A DNA stretch of 64,000 nucleotides from the NCBI RefSeq assembly GCF_023053635.1, contig NC_086178.1, positions 46,212,726 to 46,276,725 on the forward strand. Direction: 5' to 3'. Source of the stretch: Elgaria multicarinata webbii. Its lineage: Eukaryota; Chordata; Lepidosauria; Squamata; Anguidae. The first letter of the stretch is position 1. The number at the start of each line of letters is the position of its first letter. The notes under the pieces were generated by a model that did not search any database, was not told the origin of the DNA, and saw only the letters and a list, made by a program, of their open reading frames with translations. Below, piece after piece: positions 39,054 through 48,639 of the stretch. A program made the position numbers and the translations under genes.

Positions 39054-41174
39054 TCAACTAATTTTGACTGCCTTTTCTAATTGATTAGTGGGTTGAATAT
39101 ACTCCGTATCCAGACACGTCAATTCCTCCATAAAGGGACTTAATACACTCACATTAGAACTCAAAGGATGAATGATGTCTGTCTTAGAATGTGTGGTCAC
39201 AATGGGCTGATTAATACATCCCAACTCCCCTTCCTCCAGGAACCTCATAGCTTGCCAGTTTATGCTGTTTGAGTCGACACCTTTCTTGGGTTTAGAAGCA
39301 ATGCATTCATTTCTATTTTGGATCAAAACTGAAAGATTAACTGGGCTCATTTTTATTGAATTACTTGTTGAAATCTGAGCCATCCTACTATCTCCTGCAT
39401 CCACCACTATTTTTAGCTCTTCTTCTTTTTGAAGTCCTCCTCCATCATAAGGCTTAGGTTTCCCTAGATTTATTTCCCTTAGATGGTTTTTCAATGATTC
39501 TAACCTTTCCAAAATCTCTTCCTGTGCAAAATCTGGCAAGACCTGAAAAGAATTCAGGAGAGCAGTCTCCTCTGCAATGTCTAAACCTAACTTTCCATTA
39601 TCAAAATGCTGTGATCCCATTGTTGGGTTTACTTTAATCCTCAATTTATCCTGTTTCTCTAACTGAGTAGGAGCTTGATTGATGTCACAGGACCAATTTA
39701 GATCAATTAGATTTTCAGTGTGATTCCTAACTCCCATTATGTTCTCACTGGGTTTCCTGTCTAGAGCATCAAATAAAGGGGCCAAAGGGGCCTGATTTTC
39801 AAAAAATCTTGCTAAAACTATATTACTTACTAAAAATTCCCTTTTTGCTCTATAAATACAACTTGCTATGCCCTGGTCACTAAATGTAACAACAGCACGT
39901 GCTCTTATTCCATCATAATATAAGTATTCTATATTCACAATGTTGTTAAAGTGCAATGCACCTGGCATAATACTGTTTACCATATGCAAAAAATGTGAGA
40001 CACGAGCTGACTGGGCAAGATTGCCCCACGGTTTGGGATAGTTCACAAACACCAGCTTATAAGGGATCATCACCAAATTCCAATTGGCTCTTACAGTAGA
40101 GACCAGCACTGGTTCGGGCTGAAAAATAGCAGCACCCTGCTTAATACCTTGAATATCATCTTCCAACTTTACCTGAGCCTTACAAAGAACGTCTTCCCAG
40201 GGATCTCGCAACAGTTCCAAATCCTGATCACTGGACACATTACTCAAAGCAAGATCTACTTCACCACTACATTGTTTAGTAAGGGCTTTAAGTGATCCTT
40301 TGCTCTTTGTCCTTTTTCCCCTTTCCTCCTGCTCTTTCTGTCGAGGCTTGATAGGGTTGGCATTTTTAGATACATCCAGCAAATCAAACAACCTCTGAAA
40401 ATCCTTTCTCCGGCAACACCGTACTTTTTTCTCCTGCTTTTTAGATGATTTCATGTTTTTGCTTTTCTTTTGTTTCTTATGCTCCCCATTTTGAGCCACT
40501 TTTTTATTTCCTTTAGACTGGTTCTTTCTGGAGTTGCATAACTTCTTGTTTGACGACTCTATTTGAGTTTTGCTATCATCATTACCTTTTACCAGCTGGT
40601 TCCTCTCCTGCGAATTAAAGCATTCAGTCAGAGTTGTTAACAACCTGTTACTTTCTGCCAAAAAGTTTTTAATGAGGGCTAGTTCTTTAGATATCATAAG
40701 TAACTGCCCTTCCATCTGAAGAAATTCCTTTCCTGTATCCTCTGTTTGCAAGGAGATTGTGTTGTAATTCTTTCTTGAGATATTAGCTACGCAATTAAAT
40801 GATTGATTCTGTACAGGTTCTTCCTCAGCTTCTACATTAATTACTTCTTCTCCCTCTCCCTCGACGACCCGCTGTGCTTCAAGTAGGGAGTCATGGATCT
40901 CAGCCAGGGCCAGCTGTGATGCTAGATCTAATATAGACATCGTAGATTTAGGTTCTTGTAAGGCCCCTTTAAGATCTACTGACCAATCCAGCATTTTAAG
41001 TTCTGGCGAGGAATCATCCTGCATGGACTTAAACAGTTCTCCTGATTTTCCCCCTTCCTCCTCATGCTTAAAAAACTGAGTGATTTTAATTTGTCTCTTC
41101 CGCGGCTCTGGAGAACGATATTGTTGGCAAGGGGTAAGACCCAAATCTTTATAAATCCTTCTTGTAAACACCAT
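39054..41174 (-). CDS. LINE ORF1 protein (about 706 aa): PIP-box, coiled coil, basic region, RRM-like domain
   Basis: Counting from the ATG at 41174, residues 28-35 are QIKITQFF, a canonical PCNA-binding (PIP-box) peptide preceded by KR. A leucine-rich heptad region spans about 150-190. A very lysine-rich stretch, possibly a nuclear/RNA-binding signal, covers about 210-260. Around 365-460 there is an RRM-like pattern (helix 'VSHFLHMVNSIMPG', then 'IEYLYYDGIRARAVVTF', then 'CIYRAKREFLVSNIVLARFF'). Coiled coil plus RRM is the plan of L1 ORF1p, an RNA chaperone that coats the LINE RNA. The C-terminal 230 residues are unassigned. The ORF ends at a TGA (39054-39056), and the same frame then stays open into ORF2. 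Confidence 0.8.
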   Translation of the reverse strand: MVFTRRIYKDLGLTPCQQYRSPEPRKRQIKITQFFKHEEEGGKSGELFKSMQDDSSPELKMLDWSVDLKGALQEPKSTMSILDLASQLALAEIHDSLLEAQRVVEGEGEEVINVEAEEEPVQNQSFNCVANISRKNYNTISLQTEDTGKEFLQMEGQLLMISKELALIKNFLAESNRLLTTLTECFNSQERNQLVKGNDDSKTQIESSNKKLCNSRKNQSKGNKKVAQNGEHKKQKKSKNMKSSKKQEKKVRCCRRKDFQRLFDLLDVSKNANPIKPRQKEQEERGKRTKSKGSLKALTKQCSGEVDLALSNVSSDQDLELLRDPWEDVLCKAQVKLEDDIQGIKQGAAIFQPEPVLVSTVRANWNLVMIPYKLVFVNYPKPWGNLAQSARVSHFLHMVNSIMPGALHFNNIVNIEYLYYDGIRARAVVTFSDQGIASCIYRAKREFLVSNIVLARFFENQAPLAPLFDALDRKPSENIMGVRNHTENLIDLNWSCDINQAPTQLEKQDKLRIKVNPTMGSQHFDNGKLGLDIAEETALLNSFQVLPDFAQEEILERLESLKNHLREINLGKPKPYDGGGLQKEEELKIVVDAGDSRMAQISTSNSIKMSPVNLSVLIQNRNECIASKPKKGVDSNSINWQAMRFLEEGELGCINQPIVTTHSKTDIIHPLSSNVSVLSPFMEELTCLDTEYIQPTNQLEKAVKIS

Positions 41175-41776
41175 GATTCCAATTTTCACCCAGTCTAAGG
41201 TGGAGAACTTATTTACTCCCCTTCGTTTGTTCGCTCCCTCACCCTCCCCTTCACCTCCTCCAATTTGTTGTAAAAATTTGTTAAAAATTGTTTAAAAATT
41301 ATAGTAAAAACACACTTAAGTGCCAAGCAGATTCCCTGTTTGATGAACCATTAAAATTGAATAAATGAGAAAAAAGTAAGTTAAAATGTCCATATAAAAT
41401 TGAAGTTAAAAACTCTTATCTTTGGGAGGTTATGTTTGGAGCTTCGTCTCTGCCAACAAAATCCTCTTTCCTTCTTGTTCAGTCCTATAGGTTATTTGAG
41501 CATTTGTATCAGAGGGAGTATGCCTGAGCACCCTACTTGCTAGGCTTCAGGAATCGGTCCAAGGCTGGGTTTCTTCCTCCAGAGTAAATGTTCCACTCGA
41601 TTGGCTTCGCGCCCACGGCAGAGAGCCTCAGGCCGAGAGCCCTTTGGCTCTCATCCTTCGGCTCGCGCCGTAGGCTCGCGCCTCCAGCAGCCAGAAGTCT
41701 TTAATACCTGCAGGGGGCGGGGCAGACAAACACTCAGCTCCACCAGGTCCCTTAGGTCCACAGCAGCCCAGCACCC
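41175..41776 (-). promoter_or_regulatory. LINE 5' UTR, putative internal promoter
   Basis: About 600 bases between the 5' target duplication and ORF1. The first 200 (41580-41776) are strongly GC-rich with CGCG-containing words, unlike the AT-rich body, which suggests an internal polymerase II promoter. It starts GGGTGCTGGGCTGCTG. Confidence 0.5.
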
Positions 41777-42109
41777 AATTTTGTATGTTGCTTTCCCCCA
41801 TTTTGGTTTACTTGATCGTAATATAAATGAATTGGAAACCCCCCATTCATATCAATGGACCTAAAGTGAAGAATTTTTATAGATGCTTCTCTATGACGCT
41901 GGGGTAGGGCATCCGAGTCACAGTTTAGAAGTTAGGAACTAATGGAGGCTTTCAGAAGGCTTGTTGGGACTAGGAAGCATCACTTCATGGCGCTTGTTTG
42001 TGTGTCTTGCTCCCAGGTGGGAAACGTTTCTGGAACTGGAAACCACACATGCCTTGTCCCCAGGGTGGGCCTTTCAATGATCATCAAAAAGGAGGAGTTC
42101 ACTTGACCC

Positions 42110-42346
42110 TACAGTGATCGTATGGAAAGGAGGACGGGGCTCCTTTATCTTTAAAAGTTGTATAGAAAAGGGAATTTCAGCAGGTGTCATTTGTATGCAT
42201 GCAGCACTTGGTGAAATTCCTTCTTCATCCCAACAGTTAAAGCTGCAGGAGTCCTGCCCTCTTGACCAAATATAAAAGAAATTCCCTTTTCTACACAACT
42301 GTTAAAGATACAGGAGCCCTGTCCTCCTTTCTATATGGTCACCTTA
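42110..42346. mobile_element. Palindromic MITE, 'AGGGTGACCATATGG' family, with target duplication
   Basis: 237 bp. The left arm (TACAGTGATCGTATGGAAAG, then TAGAAAAGGGAATTTC) is the inverted copy of the right arm (GAAATTCCCTTTTCTA ... CTATATGGTCACCTTA). It is flanked by CTTGACCC (42102-42109) and CTTGAACC (42347-42354), an 8-bp duplication with one mismatch, as expected for hAT. Confidence 0.75.
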
Positions 42347-42475
42347 CTTGAACCAAATTTCCACAATATGATAGCCTTTGGAGGAAAGTGGTTCCCCACC
42401 CCACCCCAAACTGCTTTTGCATAGTAACATCTATCAGATGGCATTATAAGTGCAGAACTATCTGGACAATACAGC

Positions 42476-42478
<3 letters not shown>

Positions 42479-42516
<38 letters not shown>
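42479..42516. repeat. (TG)n microsatellite
   Basis: About 18 TG units, potentially Z-DNA forming. Confidence 0.95.
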
Positions 42517-42519
<3 letters not shown>

Positions 42520-42639
42520 GAAGTGCTTTGGAGGTACTCAGTACTTTCCATTTAATCAGTGCTGTAGCATTTGTTTATAAAAATAATAAACTGCACTTAA
42601 ACGTTTAAAGGCAAGCAAATAAATCATACTTAAATGTGT

Positions 42640-43380
42640 ATAGGCAACTCTAAGCTACAATATATATGTCCCACTTTTCTTTATAAAATAAACTCAAAGT
42701 GACTTACAAAGTAGTTCATAAAGTACATGACACAATAAAAACAGTCCAAACAATTCAACCAAGAGCAGGATAAAGCAATTCAGCTTTTAAGGGAGACAGA
42801 AGTTTAATCCCCACTAAAAGCTTGGTGATTTTTGTTTTTAAAGCAGCTCACTTGAAGCTTAAGAAAGAGGGTTAACTAACCAAAGCTCTCTAGGGAGGAA
42901 GTTCTACAACCTGGATGTTGTAATAAAAAAAACACCCTGTACTGCATTGTACGGATTCTGAAAGATCTGTTCTGTCTGCATTTGTGGATTGTCAGGTGAC
43001 TTTTGGTTTGATGGCCACTCATTGATGGAATCAGATTCTCCCCTCCAATTCCCCAAATTTGCACAAATATGCATTTGCACAAATATGCACATGTAAAAAT
43101 GTGCAAATACTCCATCCTAATTTTAATATAGGGGAATTGTATGTCTCCGGCTTTTTTTCTTCATATTTTTCAATAACTAATCTTACAAAAAAACCAAAAC
43201 AAAACAACACTGGAAAGTAAAAAAAAGGAAAAAAGAAAGAAAAAGATCTGCAAGTCTTTGGAATCCCTGAGACTTGGGAAAAGCCAATCTGCTGTGCAAT
43301 CCATGGATTGGATTCATAGAAATCTGAACTCATTTGTTTCCATTGTGGATTTTGTCCAACATCCATCTCTCACCCATTCA
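42640..43380. repeat. Diverged LINE-like 3' UTR sequence, boundaries unclear
   Basis: At 42660-42935 the complement resembles LINE 3' UTRs (a 'CACTTTGAG' tail region, then an 'AGAACTTCCTCCCTAGAGAG' ORF-end-like segment). The rest is AT-rich with no signature. Confidence 0.35.
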
Positions 43381-43387
43381 TTAGGGT

Positions 43388-43610
43388 GGCCACCTATGAA
43401 TCACTAAAAAAGAGGAAATGCATCACGCCAAAAGGGAGGACAAAATGGAATTCGAATTCATAAAATTTACACATACTTATTTAAAGGTATAAATGCAGAT
43501 TTTATATCTGCATTTTATATCTGCATATATATCTGCATTTTATATCTGCATATATCAGCCACAGGCTGATTTTGCATTTAAAATATAATGTACAAAAGAG
43601 AAAAGCAAGG
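43388..43610. repeat. Partial copy of the unnamed AGGGTGGCC repeat with (TATATCTGCATT)n
   Basis: Begins TAGGGTGGCCACCTATGAAT and contains GCATCACGCCAAAAGGGAGG. A short tandem of 'TTTATATCTGCA' units lies at 43500-43555. Confidence 0.5.
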
Positions 43611-43887
43611 TTACCGTTGACTAAAGTTACCCAGATCACATTCTAATAATTTACATCAATCACAAATGCCAAAATTAATACACAGTCCTTTTCACATCAA
43701 TAATAAATAAATAAATAAATAAACAAACAAAGTTCTGATCAATCAAAGAAACTGTGTGAAATTAAGACTCAGATGAAATGGTCCATCTGCTTAGCTTTTT
43801 GCAGTCTTTGCTGTCACCAACTTATTTTGATCTGTGAGAAGAAAACACACAGAGGCAATAACTGATCACCCATTCCTCAAATAATAA

Positions 43888-44165
43888 TACATGAGAGCTT
43901 CGGCTATTGGGCGGTATAAAAATATTATTATTATTATTATTATTTATTTATTTATTTGTTTAGCACCATCAATGTACATGGTGCTGTACAGAGTAAAACA
44001 GTAAATATCAAGACCCTGCCGCATAGGCTTACATTCTAATAAAACCATAATAAAACAATAAGGAGGGGAAGAGAAAGCAAACAGGCACAGGGTAGGGTAA
44101 ACAGGCACTGGGTAGGATAAAACTAACAGTATAAATAAATAAATATATCGCCACCCATCCCCAAA
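43888..44165. mobile_element. Two LINE 3' tails sharing an (ATT)n run
   Basis: A + strand tail (GAGCTTCGGCTATTGGGCGG, TATAAAAAT) runs into ATT units. These join a minus-strand tail of the TAGCACCATCAATGTACATG family (43960-44045) and its AT-rich UTR. Bases 44170-44900 are otherwise featureless. Confidence 0.65.
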
Positions 44166-44772
44166 CCATTTCTTTTTGGTTTGCCTAGGGCAAGAATTGC
44201 AAAAATCGATCTCCTTGGGGGCCATGCTCCAAACACTAGTCTGGCAGCCAGAGCTTTGCCACACCAACTGACCTCATCACAAGCTCAGTAGTTACATGCA
44301 AATATGTACAACTATGTATTAATTATACATCACATCATATGCACAATCCAAAAGACAAGATGCAACTCTGAAAGTGTGAAATATCTCTGGGACAGGTGTA
44401 TCTTCCATCTCTGCTTGAGAGCCTTTTGCATGGCCCTCTGGTAGTCATTACAAGTTGCTGTTTGTTATCATTGTTAGGTGGAGACTTCATCTGGAAGTGT
44501 GAATGTAGCACATAGGATAAAATCTTGGCTTCTTATCGTCTCGAAAAGCCCTTGATGCAGCTTCAGATGTTAATGGATTTCCTACATGGAAAACACTTCC
44601 ATATTTTGTGGCAATTGTTTTGTGGCTCTTATACCTATTTCTGTACAGAAGTGCTTTCCCTATAGGATGATCATGTTTGAAGTGGAAACCTTAGATAACC
44701 ACTGAACCCTATAAACTTTTGTAGTTGTAGGGTAAGTGATGGCCATGTACAGCTATTTTGTGCTGTCTGCAA

Positions 44773-44786
44773 GCGCCACCTACTGT
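44773..44786 (-). promoter_or_regulatory. CTCF-like motif
   Basis: The complement ACAGTAGGTGGCGC matches 13 of 14 CTCF core positions. Confidence 0.4.
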
Positions 44787-44924
44787 ACAATTGTGTGAAA
44801 GCAATGACTTGATAAATTCAGAGAACATTGCTAAAACGTAGGTGTTCTTTCTGCTTAGTGCTAAACAGTAGATGCTCAGTTTTGTGATGAGCGAGCCATA
44901 TCCTATTGCACCTTCCTAGGAGTG

Positions 44925-45590
44925 CTGTCTTACTCTTTGACATTCAGCTCATCTTAGTGGGAGGTTCAGGACAGATAAAAGGGAGTAAGTACTTCTTCAC
45001 ACAGCATAGCATAGCTAAACTATGGAATTCACTACCACAAGATGCCGTGATGGCCACCAATTTGGAAGCAACTCTCCTGCAAAGAAAGATTACAGCATTT
45101 GGGGCTTTTTACCTTAGAAAAAAGGCAAGTGGCGTGGAGTGGAAAATGTAGCTAGGGAGAGGTTTCTCTCATAGAACTAGAATCCCTTGGTCACTGAATA
45201 TTGGAAGATTCAGGACAGATAAAAGGAATGACTTCTTCCCACAGCACATAGCTAAATTATGGAATTCACTTCCACAAGATGTAGTGATGGCCACCAATTT
45301 GGATGGCTTTATAAGGGGATTAGACAAATTCGTGGAGGATAAAGTGATCAATGGCTACTAGTCCTGACTGCTATATGCTACTTCTAGTATCTGAGGCTGT
45401 ATGCCTCTTTATCCCAGTTGCTAGGGAGCATGAACAGGAGGGTGCTTTTGCACTCATCTCCTGCTTGTGGGTTTCCCTTAGGCTGCAGATTGGCCACTGT
45501 GTGAAGAGAATGCTGGACCAGATGGACCGGGGTGGGTCATCTTATGTTATGTTCTTAACATTTTGCTCTACTCTCAAGTACCCAGCCATA
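44925..45590 (+). mobile_element. CR1-like LINE 3' end with internal partial duplication
   Basis: The segment GGACAGATAAAAGG through GATGGCCACCAATTTGGA occurs twice, at about 44968-45066 and 45212-45304, with the normal upstream CR1 sequence ('ATTACAGCATTTGGGGCTTT') between them. It continues through AGAATGCTGGACCAGATGGA to the terminus TTATGTTATGTTCTTA. The duplication may be two insertions or a rearranged copy. Confidence 0.75.
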
Positions 45591-45624
45591 GAGCTTTAAG
45601 TACATATTAGGAAGGAAAAATGAT

Positions 45625-45692
45625 GTGAACCACCCAGAGAGCTTCGGCTATTGGGCAGTATAGAAATGCAAGAAATAAATAATAAAATTAAA
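45625..45692 (+). mobile_element. LINE 3' end scrap
   Basis: TGAACCACCCAGAGAGCTTC, GGCTATTGGGCAGTATAGAA, then AAATAAATAA. Confidence 0.7.
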
Positions 45693-45960
45693 TATTGTTG
45701 GTAAACAAAGCAGGACAGTAACTAGACTTTAGGAGAAGTGTTGTGACTAGAAATTGAAAGCTGACTGATGCATTACTGCAGCACTATGCTTCTGTATGGC
45801 TGGATGCCATAGTGCTCCAGTCACATCTTCAGAATTATGTAGTCTGGGTAAATGTTCTGTTTCCTTTCTATCCCAGTGTTTCCTCCCGCCACTCAATGCA
45901 CACATTAGGGATGGGGGAGAAATCCATTCAGTTTACATTTTAATCAAACTTACTTAAATT

Positions 45961-46394
45961 ATACATCCTAGGGTGACCAACTGTCAGGATTTCCCTGGAT
46001 TTGTCCTGGTTTTTGTTTTTTCCATGGTGTCAGGGGGGATTTTCTATAATTTTCAATAATGTCCTGGAATGACACACCTTCCTCTTTAAGGCTGCCATTA
46101 GCATGGCAGGAGGGAATGACTTGCTTTCTTGAGGCACATCATTCCCCCATTCCGAGCTCCAATTGAGGTCTTAAAGGGGAAAGTGGGTCATTCGTGGACA
46201 TTATAGAAAAGGCCCCAATTGGAGTGGATGGTGGTGGTGCAGAATGAAATCCTTTCCCCTCCTCCACTCCAATCGGGTTCTTTAAGGTGGCGGGGGAATA
46301 ACGTACTTTCTGCAGGACTCAGAAAGCTGCTTCCCCCCACACACACTAGGTGTCCTCTTTTTTGGGTTCCAAATATGGTCACCCTAATACATCC
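45961..46394. mobile_element. hAT-type MITE, 418 bp, with perfect 8-bp target duplication
   Basis: The body is 45969-46386, with 11-bp perfect terminal inverted repeats TAGGGTGACCA / TGGTCACCCTA. It is flanked by identical ATACATCC 8-mers (45961-45968, 46387-46394). The interior is loosely palindromic around CCCAATTGGAGTGGATGG / CCACTCCAATCGGG. No coding capacity is visible. Confidence 0.85.
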
Positions 46395-46537
46395 TGACCC
46401 AATACATGAACTGAAACACAGTTATACTTTGGTATTCATACCTCTCAAAATGTTGCAGTTCTCCAGTGAAACTGTACCCGAGGGCACCAGGCTTGGGACA
46501 GGCCTGGTGCCCTCAGATGTGGTGGAGGATGCTGAAT

Positions 46538-46935
46538 GAAAGAATAATAGAGTTGGAAGGGACCTATAAGGCCATCGAGTTCAACCCCCTGCTCAATGCA
46601 GGAATCCACCTTTAAGCATCCCTGACAGATGGTTGTCCAGCTGCCTCTTGAAGGCCTCTAGTGTGGGAGAGACCACAACCTCTCTAGGTAATTAGTTCCA
46701 TTGTCATACTGCTCTAACAGTCCGGAAGTTTTTCCTGATGTCAAGCCGGAATCTGGCTTCCTGTAACTTGAGCTCATTATTTCGTGTCCTGCACTCTGGG
46801 ATGATTGAGAAGAGATCCTGGCCCTCCTCTGTGTGACAACCTTCAAGTATTTGAAGTGTACTGTCATCTCTCCCCTCAATCTTTTCTTCTGCAGGCTTCT
46901 CTTATACATAGCCAGGGTCGAAGTAAGATTCATCT
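46538..46935 (-). mobile_element. CR1 LINE 3' part
   Basis: AGAGTTGGAAGGGACCTATA, CCATCGAGTTCAACCCCCTG, GGTTGTCCAGCTGCCTCTTG, then ORF2 C-terminal coding (complement) with 'TCCGGAAGTTTTTCCTGATG' and 'TTGAGAAGAGATCCTGGCCC'. The longest classic CR1 copy here. Bases 46940-47765 hold nothing recognisable. Confidence 0.85.
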
Positions 46936-47767
46936 GTCAATCTGGCTATCGTTTGGACATGGAATGGAGATGGTGGAGGTAAACTCGTCCTTTCCCTCAA
47001 TGTGGCTTGCTCAGTTTGCCCAGCACTTGCTCACTGCCCATTCAGACAAATCCTAGATTGGAGCAGTTCAAGCACTGGTGTGAGCAATGTGATCAGTAGC
47101 TGTGCTGCCTGCTGGAGTGCATGGCCTAGGCCAGCTGTGTGTCTGCCAGCTCTTTTGGCCAGGAGCCTTCCCAAGAAGCTGTCTGTGAAACAGACAGCTC
47201 TGTCAGCGGTAAGCAAGCATCACAATCTCTGGGGCACTTGCTCAAGAGTATTGCAAATAGGGATGCTGGACAGATTCGAGCCAGACTAAAATGACTTCAC
47301 ATTTCTAAGAATCCAACCTGTGGAATCCACTGCGGACTGGCATTTCCAGGTCAACCCGAGTCTGCGGGCTTTTGAATTTTTATTCCCTTTCCCCAAATTT
47401 ATGCAAATTTATTTGCAGGAAAAAATGCAAGATCCTCCTGAGACATATGCCATGCTGGAAAATATATAAGGGGAAGAGTTGAAAGTCAACATGGTAAATG
47501 TTAAATACGTAAATTATGTAAGTTGTTGTGAAATTTCTTACAGAATTATTTACATATTTTTCCACATAACAGGAAAAAATGAATCTGTCTCTTGAAAGGA
47601 CACAGGGATGAATGACACTGTCCATGAAACAAACATGGTACGGATTTTTTTAAAAAACCCAGAGCATTTTTGTAAATGCTTTACTTTTACTTCTTCCATA
47701 AATTGCCAAGCAAAATCTAGAAGAGGCTAGCTGTACAGAATTGCAGCACCTCAGTTCCGCCTCTGAA

Positions 47768-47935
47768 CATAAGAAGAGCCACGCTGGATCAGACCAATGG
47801 TCCATCTAATCCAGCATTCTGTTCACCTAGTGGCCTTTCAGCTGTCAACGGGAGACCCACAAGCAGGACACAAGTGCACCAGCACCCTCTCACCCATGTT
47901 CCCCAGCAACTGGTGTACATAGGCTCTCTCATGAT
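47768..47935 (-). mobile_element. CR1-like LINE 3' end
   Basis: ACATAAGAAGAGCCACGCTG, GATCAGACCAATGGTCCATC and GTTCCCCAGCAACTGGTGTA: complement of the subfamily terminus seen at 11171 and 51480. Confidence 0.8.
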
Positions 47936-48380
47936 ATCATTCTGAAACTTTTTTGCCGAGAGTGTTTCATCTGGTTTTAGTCTTCGCTCAGTGAAATTGG
48001 CTAAACTTCGGGTTATTTCATTTCTAGCATCTCCCTGTGTCTGAAGTTCCCACCCGCATCGGCCCCAAAACCTAACCATTTCCAGATATCCACATTTCCT
48101 CAGATCACTTTCTGGCGAATAAACCTGGTGAAATTTATAGTTCCTGGGATCCCTGGGGTTGGAAGCTGCAGCAGAAGGTATGACAGCTTCCCTGCAGGGT
48201 GAGGAAATTCTGACCCAGGGAGCTGGGCAGACCTTCCTGTCAATCATACAGAGCAGATCCAGCACTCTCAGGCCACCAGGCGCTTCACTCGTTCTCTGCT
48301 CTGACCCCCTTGACACGTGAAGCTGCCTCATACTGACTCACTTGATATCCATCTAGCCCTGCTTTCTCCAGTCCAGTACC
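47936..48380 (-). repeat. Unnamed possible repeat with a 180-residue open frame
   Basis: The open frame 47789-48331 runs out of CR1 sequence and has no recognisable motif. 'GTGAAGCTGCCTCATACTGA' near 48315 resembles a common reptile repeat phrase. Not a gene call. Confidence 0.3.
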
Positions 48381-48639
48381 CATGAACACCAATGTGTCAG
48401 CAGACAGCTACCTTGGTGCTTGACAGGCTTTCTGCCCCTCCTGATTTCAATTTTATTCAAGATATTATAAATTATCATGGGTGGGTTTTAAAAAATATGG
48501 AGGCCAGCATGCTACAAAGTGAAGGTGCTGCCCTCCAGTGCCATCTTTATGGGGGTTCCAAAGAGTGGTTTTATGTTTTGGGGCTCAGTCCCCATGTCTG
48601 CCTTGTACTTAGGGATGTGGACCAAGTTACTTTCCTTTT

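Larger units (their letters stand above)
35387..41787 (-). mobile_element. Full-length, nearly intact non-LTR retrotransposon (LINE), 6379 bp plus target duplications
   Basis: The element body is 35398-41776 on the minus strand. It is flanked by a perfect 11-bp duplication, AATTTTGTATG, at 35387-35397 and 41777-41787. From its 5' end it has a GC-rich 5' UTR of about 600 bp, ORF1 (39054-41174), ORF2 (35604-39053) and a 205-bp 3' UTR with AATAAA directly before an (ATTC)n tail. Both ORFs are free of internal stops or frameshifts, so the copy is young. Family: APE-type endonuclease, RT and a C-terminal CCHC motif, without RNase H, recall the I superclade, perhaps Vingi. It is not CR1, L2 or BovB as I know them. 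Confidence 0.9.

Noticed and set aside
41174-41189. Start of LINE ORF1 at 41189
   Set aside because: The codon there is GTG; the first ATG in frame is at 41174, matching a plausible MVFTRR start.
47789-48331. A 180-residue minus-strand open frame
   Set aside because: Its C-terminal part is CR1 3' UTR in a non-coding frame; the rest has no motif.
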